Origin: Lachnospiraceae bacterium
Lineage (GTDB): Bacteria > Bacillota > Clostridia > Lachnospirales > Lachnospiraceae
Direction: 5' to 3'
NCBI GenBank assembly: GCA_017461045.1
Contig: JAFTZJ010000034.1
Span: forward strand, 1 to 40,258
Length of the DNA: 40,258 bases
The notes under the pieces were generated by a model that was not told the DNA's origin, ran no database searches, and saw nothing but the letters and a program-made list of their open reading frames with translations. Every line of letters starts with the position of its first letter. The first letter of the stretch is position 1. This document shows, one piece after another, positions 35,427 through 40,258 of this stretch. Made by a program: the position numbers and the translations under genes.

Positions 35427-36221
35427 TTACTTTTTCACTTTCAATTCAGCCAACGCTGCATAATGTAAAACCTCGAATTCTTCCGGCGCAATGTTCTCTA
35501 ACAACTGCATATGCTCTTTGTCCCAATGTTGCAGTTCTTCACCACTCAAAGATGCTCCGACACCTCTGCAAGCCCGCATTCTTCCATGCCATGATTCTTT
35601 CGTAAACGGAACCATAACATCATACTCCTCATGGTCTACCATTTCAAAATAGTCATAAACCACTTCCGGTATCCAAATTGGCTTTCTGGTTTCCCCGGCA
35701 CCGGACCAATCCGGACTGTACTTTAATACAAGCTCTTCACTGGCTCCCGCAATTTTGTCCTCAAAAGGCAGCCATGCCATATATAAAATAAGTAACCTTC
35801 CATTCGGTTTTAACATATTAGCAAGTCGTGGCATTACCAGCTTATGGTCAAAATACCAAAAACACTGGCAAGCAGTAATCACATCAAAAGTTTCATCCGG
35901 AAACTCCACTGCTTCTGTCGCACTTGTAAAGAAATCAATTTTCATATCTGCCTGTTCGGCCAAAATTCTTGCTTGTTGAATTTGATTCTCTGCAATATCC
36001 GTTCCGGTCCAATTTGCTCCGTAGGTATATAAATTCCTTGGCAACACACCTGTTCCTGTTCCCAAATCCAATACCCTTTGTCCATCCATACACAAACCAC
36101 GATTTATAATTCTCTCGTAGAACTCATTCGGATATATATCTCTGTACTTTGCATAATCTTCCGAGGTTCGTCCCCAGTCAAATCCTTTGCCTTTATCTAT
36201 ATTCTTATCTTGAATTATCAT
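35427..36221 (-). CDS. Class I SAM-dependent methyltransferase
   Basis: A 264-residue methyltransferase. SAM motif I is VLDLGTGTGVLPRNLY near 50-65, followed by WTGTDIAENQIQQA near 72-85 (acidic ribose-binding residue in GTD) and FDVITACQCFWYFD near 112-125. It resembles the Methyltransf_11 group acting on small molecules. AGGAGG lies 4 nt before the chosen ATG at 36221; the 10-codon longer frame has no site. Substrate unknown. Confidence 0.88.
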   Translation of the reverse strand: MIIQDKNIDKGKGFDWGRTSEDYAKYRDIYPNEFYERIINRGLCMDGQRVLDLGTGTGVLPRNLYTYGANWTGTDIAENQIQQARILAEQADMKIDFFTSATEAVEFPDETFDVITACQCFWYFDHKLVMPRLANMLKPNGRLLILYMAWLPFEDKIAGASEELVLKYSPDWSGAGETRKPIWIPEVVYDYFEMVDHEEYDVMVPFTKESWHGRMRACRGVGASLSGEELQHWDKEHMQLLENIAPEEFEVLHYAALAELKVKK

Positions 36222-36286
36222 AATACCTCCTACCGATACACTCCATACCAATTATCTTCCCTTCTGCTGAACCCTCACCGGCTTTA

Positions 36287-37213
36287 TCACTTGATTGAAA
36301 TGCATTCTTTTTGGTTCAAATAATTATCAATGAATTCCAGAAACGGTTTCTTTGTTACTTTATCAGTATTTTCCTTGTACCACTCAAACGCCTCCTGCAG
36401 ACCCGTTAATAAAGGCTTTGTTTCACTCATCAGCTCAGATTGTTTCTGCACATCAAGATAATACTCATAATTATAGAAACTAAAATACTGTCGCTGTTCT
36501 ATATCTTCATATACATTCACATATTCCACTTCTTTTCCGACTGCTTGATAACACAATGCAACCCAATCCTTAATGGATATTGTTTCTTGATTGCCAACAT
36601 TAAAGATATGCTGCTTCGGTTTCTTTTCAAGAATAATTTCCATAAATCTGCACAAGTCTTGCACATGGAAAAATTGCAAGTTCATTTCTCCATCTTTCGG
36701 CAAATAAAACTTACGCCCTTGTAACGCACAATCGAAAACAAAGGCTTCCCGATATACGTTATTCATCGGTCCATACAAATATGGCGGTCGGAGAATATAT
36801 GCGTTCGGAACCCGTTTTTGCAATGCCGCCTCTGCCGCAATCTTATCAGTTCCATACTTTCCCCAAAACTTATTAAGCCCTATCTCTCCCTCTTCCACAA
36901 ATGGTTGCGTACCATATTCCGGATACACTGCACTAGAACTGATGAATACATAGTCTTCAAATCCACCAACTGCGTCCAGTAGCATGTTTATATCTGCATC
37001 TGTATAGGCTGCGACATCTATCACAACATCAAAATGATAATCCCTTATAGCATTTCCTAAATGATTTCTATCCGCCTCAATCAGCGTAACACCTTCGGGT
37101 TGCTGTTTGCTATTTCGATTCAAAACAAATACCTCATATCCCTGTTTCACAAAGTATTCTGCTACATATCGACTCACAAAAACCGTTCCACCTGTCACAA
37201 GTATTTTTTTCAT
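36287..37213 (-). CDS. NAD-dependent epimerase/dehydratase family protein
   Basis: A 308-residue extended SDR. The Rossmann loop reads TGGTVFVSRYVA near 7-18, the catalytic Tyr-Lys is in KYGTDK near 120-125 and RPPYLYGP near 146-153 matches the family. The GGTxFVS start is typical of proteins similar to mRNA-binding-like/sugar-nucleotide epimerases common in Clostridia. GGAGG lies 7 nt before the ATG. Substrate unknown; no adjacent glycan gene cluster. Confidence 0.88.
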   Translation of the reverse strand: MKKILVTGGTVFVSRYVAEYFVKQGYEVFVLNRNSKQQPEGVTLIEADRNHLGNAIRDYHFDVVIDVAAYTDADINMLLDAVGGFEDYVFISSSAVYPEYGTQPFVEEGEIGLNKFWGKYGTDKIAAEAALQKRVPNAYILRPPYLYGPMNNVYREAFVFDCALQGRKFYLPKDGEMNLQFFHVQDLCRFMEIILEKKPKQHIFNVGNQETISIKDWVALCYQAVGKEVEYVNVYEDIEQRQYFSFYNYEYYLDVQKQSELMSETKPLLTGLQEAFEWYKENTDKVTKKPFLEFIDNYLNQKECISIK

Positions 37214-37260
37214 TTGAATACCTCCATCAAAATAGCTTCTTTTTTTTATCAGAATTCCAG

Positions 37261-37455
37261 TTATGCTTCACTCTGACTTACAAATCCTCTAAAATTCTTC
37301 TCCACATCTTTTCTGGAAATCATTATCATGTGCCCACACCCGGTACACTTCAAGCGAAAATCCATTCCCACCCGCAGAATCTCCCATGCGTTGGTTCCGC
37401 ATGGATGCGCCTTCTTCATTTTAATTATATCATTTAACTTATAATCGTTTCCCAT
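37261..37455 (-). CDS. DUF951 family protein (YyzM-like)
   Basis: A 64-residue protein of the conserved DUF951 family: LNDIIKMKKAHPCGTNAWEILRVG, then DFRLKCTGCGHMIMISR and a basic tail. Three Cys (one in PCG, two in CTGC) suggest metal binding. AGGAGG lies 6 nt before the ATG. In other Firmicutes these genes are often near ychF or rpsF-ssb-rpsR, and rpsF is about 3 kb away here. Function unknown. Confidence 0.88.
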   Translation of the reverse strand: MGNDYKLNDIIKMKKAHPCGTNAWEILRVGMDFRLKCTGCGHMIMISRKDVEKNFRGFVSQSEA

Positions 37456-37567
37456 GATTGTCCTCCTAACCCTACCGGATTAATAAAATGTACTAGAATT
37501 ATATTAATCTATCTTTTCAATATAAGGAAGTATAATAGGTCAATTAAATTAGTTTTTTTCAAATCGC

Positions 37568-38104
37568 TTATTTTTTGTTGCCCGGAAATCCATTAAACCA
37601 CGCTCTTTCCTCAAAGGTACGTTTCTTTGGAACATCCGGTTGTGTTTCAGCAATACCAACCGGCAAAAAGCATACCAATTCATAATCATCCGGAACATTC
37701 AAAATCTGTGCCATTTGGTAACCTATTCTATCTTCATCCGTAATGTGCCCTTCAAACCAGCAACTTTGATATCCTAGTTCAACAATTGCCAACAGCATAT
37801 TCTCGATTGTTGCTGAATAGTCTTGAACAGCAAAACATTTGTCTCTATATGCATTAATTCTTTGTGTTAATACACATATCATAGCCGGAGCGGTTTCTCC
37901 AACCGGCGGATTAATGACACCACGAAGTTTTTCCAGAATCTCTTCATCATCTACCGCAATTAAACTTGTCGTCTGCTTATTACAGCCCGACGGTGCAGCC
38001 AGACCAGCTTTCATTATTGTAACCAAGTCTTTCCTCGGAACCGGAATAGGCTTGTACTTCCCCCTATAACTATGTCTTTGACTAATTATATCTATAATAC
38101 TCAA
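37568..38104 (-). CDS. Nitroreductase family flavoprotein
   Basis: A 178-residue FMN oxidoreductase. The start SIIDIISQRHSYRGKYKPIPV carries the RxSxR-like FMN phosphate contact, AGLAAPSGCNKQ the next conserved block (near 42-53), and IENMLLAIVELGYQSCWFEG the dimer and FMN region. The chosen start is the TTG at 38104, 8 nt after GGAGG; the track through to an ATT further upstream lacks a site. It follows the TetR gene by 63 nt and is probably the third gene of the hydrolase-TetR operon. Confidence 0.85.
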   Translation of the reverse strand: MSIIDIISQRHSYRGKYKPIPVPRKDLVTIMKAGLAAPSGCNKQTTSLIAVDDEEILEKLRGVINPPVGETAPAMICVLTQRINAYRDKCFAVQDYSATIENMLLAIVELGYQSCWFEGHITDEDRIGYQMAQILNVPDDYELVCFLPVGIAETQPDVPKKRTFEERAWFNGFPGNKK

Positions 38105-38167
38105 TTCTGTTACCTCCGTATACTCTATAATCAACTATCTCATTCTAAATACAACCGCAAAAACACC

Positions 38168-38836
38168 TTACTCCTCATCTACTCCTAATAAGTAATTCAC
38201 AGTTTTTCCCATGGTTCTCAACAATTCTTTCGGCTGATAATATTCGGCCATAGGACCATTACGATAACAATTATTCACAATACAACTCATCTGAATTCCG
38301 GAATAAGCAGATGAAATATATGTTAACAGTTCAACCTCATTCACTCTTGCCCGGAGTTCTCCACATTCCATTTTTTGCTTAAAAAATTCAGATGTTCGAT
38401 ACATGACATATTCCATATGTCCCACCCCCTGCGCTCCGGCAAGTATCTTTTCTACCCGTTCCGGTGCATTCATAGCTAACACCGATAGTTCAAAATCAAT
38501 CTTTACGATACCCATCAATTCCTGTTCCATAAAATCAGCCAGCATATCAAACACAAGAAAGGTAACTTCCTTTGCGGGCAGGTCATTTGCCTTTGTGAAA
38601 ATCTCATCCACCTGTTCCTTAATCTGTACTCGTGTTCTCATTTCCAACAACATATCTGCAAATATTTCATCGATGTCATGATAAAAACGATAGATACCGC
38701 CTTGACTAATTCCTATTCGATTGATAATATCCTGCATTGTCACCGTACTTACTGTCTTCTCTAAACACAAATCGTAAGCCGCATCTACAATCATTTTCTT
38801 TTTATTTATAATATATTCCTGTGTAACTTTCGGCAT
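38168..38836 (-). CDS. TetR/AcrR family transcriptional regulator
   Basis: A 222-residue regulator. The N-terminal HTH (about 15-65) contains VTMQDIINRIGISQGGIYRFYHDIDEIF, standard for TetR. The C-terminal half is the ligand and dimer domain, with three Cys near 180-195. It lies 11 nt after the alpha/beta hydrolase gene. A perfect 21-bp-arm palindrome overlaps the operon promoter upstream of the hydrolase and is the likely operator, implying autoregulation. Confidence 0.92.
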   Translation of the reverse strand: MPKVTQEYIINKKKMIVDAAYDLCLEKTVSTVTMQDIINRIGISQGGIYRFYHDIDEIFADMLLEMRTRVQIKEQVDEIFTKANDLPAKEVTFLVFDMLADFMEQELMGIVKIDFELSVLAMNAPERVEKILAGAQGVGHMEYVMYRTSEFFKQKMECGELRARVNEVELLTYISSAYSGIQMSCIVNNCYRNGPMAEYYQPKELLRTMGKTVNYLLGVDEE

Positions 38837-38847
38837 AAACCCATCTC

Positions 38848-39813
38848 CTATTCATTTGCCACCTGAACGAGTGTATCAAACACTTCATCCATACCTGCTT
38901 TTCCCGGCATATGACCGGAATCCTTAACAATCCGGCAATGCAAATTACTATTTTCGCTTTGCTCTACTGCACCTACGATAGCAGTTGTTGAAGTAACAAT
39001 ATCTGTATCTCCCTGCAATATATAATAAGGCACTGTCACATTCTGCAAGGCTTCGGTCAAATCAATTTTCAACAATTCCGGCCAAAGACGAGTGCTGGTT
39101 GCAGTTCCATTCATCATAATCGCTTTGAAATCCATAAAGGAATAATCCGGACTGGTTAATAACCCTTTTATAATCGGCCCAATAGCAGCTTGTTCGCCTT
39201 GCTTATTATTGTATCCGTCTGTATATTTTCGAACGCTATTCGATAATAGTTGCATATCCTTATCTCTAAAATTCTCGACTGTAATCGAACGAAGTTTCTG
39301 CATTTTGCGTTCCGAAATACCGGATTGTTCTAATGCTTCATAGACTTCATCGTTTAGAAATAAATTCTTCAGCACTTGTCCCCATACTACTACTGCATTA
39401 ATTTTATCCTCAGCTTTGTAGCATGCTTTCAATGCAAGAACACTTCCCCAGGACATACCAAATAGAATAATTTTGTTATCCGGAAACAATTTCTTAACTT
39501 CACAAATTAAATTAACTGTCATATCCACAAAAGATTCAATATCAAATGCATCCTTCAACTTACAATCATTCATTCCGCATCCCAACTGATCCCAGTATAC
39601 CATAATAAATCGATCGGTAAACGCAGGAAATAAACCTCTACATCCACCTGAAAACGGAATCGGTGTACCCGGACCTCCATGTAAACTAATTATAATAGGT
39701 AACGCTCTGCTTCTTCCTTCAATTAGAACCTTTTGTGGTATTTTTCCTAAATTAAATGTATGCAACTCTGAGATTTCATTCCTTGCGATTATCTCTTTTC
39801 GTTTTTTATCCAT
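38848..39813 (-). CDS. Alpha/beta hydrolase, proline iminopeptidase-like
   Basis: A 321-residue alpha/beta hydrolase. HGGPGTP near 45-51 is the oxyanion motif of S33 peptidases and related esterases, MVYWDQLGCG near 70-79 is the DQRGxG-like block, and the nucleophile elbow is GMSWGS near 119-124. The catalytic Asp (in QGDTDIV) and His (in SGHMPG) are near the C-terminus. GGAGG is 8 nt before the ATG at 39813. It is the first gene of an operon with a TetR regulator and nitroreductase, suggesting removal of a toxic or signalling compound. Confidence 0.9.
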   Translation of the reverse strand: MDKKRKEIIARNEISELHTFNLGKIPQKVLIEGRSRALPIIISLHGGPGTPIPFSGGCRGLFPAFTDRFIMVYWDQLGCGMNDCKLKDAFDIESFVDMTVNLICEVKKLFPDNKIILFGMSWGSVLALKACYKAEDKINAVVVWGQVLKNLFLNDEVYEALEQSGISERKMQKLRSITVENFRDKDMQLLSNSVRKYTDGYNNKQGEQAAIGPIIKGLLTSPDYSFMDFKAIMMNGTATSTRLWPELLKIDLTEALQNVTVPYYILQGDTDIVTSTTAIVGAVEQSENSNLHCRIVKDSGHMPGKAGMDEVFDTLVQVANE

Positions 39814-39817
39814 AAAA

Positions 39818-39865
39818 ATATCCTCCAATTAAAATGAATCTTGTTTCATTTTAATTGGAGGATAT
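39818..39865. promoter_or_regulatory. Large palindromic operator
   Basis: A perfect inverted repeat with 21-bp arms (39818-39838 and 39845-39865) and a 6-nt centre. It covers the spacer and -10 box of the promoter on one arm and the initial transcript with the Shine-Dalgarno on the other. Most of the upstream arm is not transcribed, so it acts as DNA rather than as an RNA hairpin. Confidence 0.8.
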
Positions 39866-39876
39866 GATTTTGTCAA
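39848..39876 (-). promoter_or_regulatory. Promoter of the hydrolase-TetR operon
   Basis: On the minus strand TTGACA (39871-39876) and TAAAAT (39848-39853) are 17 nt apart. The -35 box follows the T tract of the tRNA terminator directly, and the rest is inside the palindrome. Confidence 0.85.
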
Positions 39877-39907
39877 TAAAAAAAGACGATTGATAATAAT
39901 CGTCTTT
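39877..39907 (-). terminator. Intrinsic terminator of the tRNA cluster
   Basis: A 10-bp perfect stem (39882-39891 with 39898-39907) is followed on the minus strand by a run of T. It lies 4 nt after the tRNA-fMet gene. Confidence 0.88.
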
Positions 39908-39910
39908 AAG

Positions 39911-39984
39911 TAGCGGGGACAGGATTTGAACCTATGACCTCCGGGTTATGAGCCCGGCGAGCTTCCAGACTGCTCCACCCCGCG
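39911..39984 (-). tRNA. Initiator tRNA-fMet (CAU)
   Basis: A full cloverleaf of 74 nt without encoded CCA. The anticodon loop reads CTCATAA, giving anticodon CAU. Two initiator features are seen: three G-C pairs next to the anticodon loop (GGG with CCC), and no Watson-Crick pair at 1-72 (C with T). Confidence 0.92.
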
Positions 39985-39992
39985 TTAGGGGT

Positions 39993-40018
39993 AAAAAGAC
40001 ATCTATACAGATGTCTTT
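39993..40018 (-). terminator. Hairpin between tRNA-Cys and tRNA-fMet
   Basis: A 10-bp stem (39995-40004 with 40009-40018) with a 4-nt loop is followed on the minus strand by five T. It looks like an intrinsic terminator inside the tRNA cluster; it may be partial or serve as a processing site. Confidence 0.6.
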
Positions 40019-40021
40019 GAG

Positions 40022-40092
40022 AGGCACGAGCCGGATTTGAACCGGCGATAGAGGTGTTGCAGACCTATGCCTTACCACTTGGCCATCGCGCC
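40022..40092 (-). tRNA. tRNA-Cys (GCA)
   Basis: A 71-nt cloverleaf with anticodon loop CTGCAAC, anticodon GCA. The discriminator base is U73, the known identity element of tRNA-Cys. CCA is not encoded. Confidence 0.95.
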
Positions 40093-40146
40093 ATATCTTA
40101 TTATATGCATTTAGTGGCAATTTATTCTATCGCCACTAAATATTAG

Positions 40147-40218
40147 TGACCCTAACGGGATTCGAACCCGTGTTACCGCCGTGAAAGGGCGATGTCTTAA
40201 CCGCTTGACCATAGGGCC
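40147..40218 (-). tRNA. tRNA-Glu (UUC)
   Basis: A 72-nt cloverleaf with anticodon loop CTTTCAC, anticodon UUC. Acceptor stem GGCCCTA pairs with TAGGGTC. CCA is not encoded. Confidence 0.95.
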
Positions 40219-40231
40219 TTATTAATTTTAA

Positions 40232-40258
40232 CTCCCCGAGTAGGGCTCGAACCTACAA
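40232..40258 (-). tRNA. Partial tRNA, 3' part, probably tRNA-Asn
   Basis: The T arm (GTAGG, TTCGAGC, CCTAC) and the 3' acceptor strand TCGGGGA are present, with G as discriminator. The gene continues past the window, so the anticodon is not seen. G73 and this acceptor suit tRNA-Asn. Confidence 0.7.

Noticed and set aside
39818-39865. The long inverted repeat as an RNA thermometer or attenuator hiding the ribosome site
   Set aside because: The -10 box lies inside the palindrome, so transcription starts near its centre and the RNA would not contain both arms. A DNA operator explains it better. An upstream promoter reading through the tRNA terminator could still produce the hairpin.
39932-40120. 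Minus-strand frame of 62 residues
   Set aside because: It covers tRNA-fMet and tRNA-Cys and is not a protein gene.

Overview
The window looks like a low-GC, Gram-positive Clostridia genome, most like Lachnospiraceae. Strong AGGAGG ribosome binding sites, a TPP riboswitch, several TTG starts, a CGAAC-N4-GTTC type SOS box, a zinc-ligand form of ribosomal protein S18 and the family mix all fit. Nearly all genes lie on the minus strand. Only the EAL protein, the Glu/Pro-rich membrane protein and the SDR reductase are on the plus strand. No CRISPR array, insertion sequence, phage gene or rRNA was seen.

Layout. 139-561: a lone coiled-coil protein that may be a type VII secretion accessory. 781-3920: a thiamine-precursor import operon (thiamine-binding protein, ThiX, ThiY, ThiZ) behind a consensus promoter, TPP riboswitch and intrinsic terminator. 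3983-9543: accessory metabolism with a metallo-beta-lactamase-fold hydrolase, four GNAT acetyltransferases, a flavodoxin, an MmcQ/YjbR protein and small membrane or unknown proteins. 9773-11701: a 7-TM protein with a decayed GGDEF and an apparently intact EAL domain. 11787-16625: uvrBA with an SOS box. 16881-17993: a membrane protein with a long acidic, proline-rich tail. 18071-23234: a five-gene run (PucR/CdaR-type regulator, ftsE, ftsX, coiled-coil M23 protein, S41 protease) that looks like a cell-wall hydrolase control operon. 23374-24486: an orphan sugar-importer ATPase. 24640-26765: a LytR_C membrane protein, a diverged WecG/TagA-like protein and a YitT protein. 26923-27651: an SDR reductase.

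27671-29834 holds the most unusual group: a lone acyl carrier protein with its own promoter, an unrecognised 352-residue protein and a 4'-phosphopantetheinyl transferase. It could be a small carrier-protein pathway without a visible synthetase. 29860-32039 is glnA-dapF; 32155-32901 a lipoprotein; 33087-34237 the rpsF-ssb-rpsR operon. 34253-37455 holds a GNAT, a cyclase-family hydrolase, a methyltransferase, a sugar-nucleotide epimerase-like protein and a DUF951 protein. 37568-39876 is an alpha/beta hydrolase-TetR-nitroreductase operon whose promoter is embedded in a perfect 21-bp-arm palindrome. The right end (39911-40258) is a minus-strand tRNA cluster: partial tRNA (probably Asn), Glu, Cys, fMet.

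All domain assignments come from reading the sequence by eye; no database search was run.
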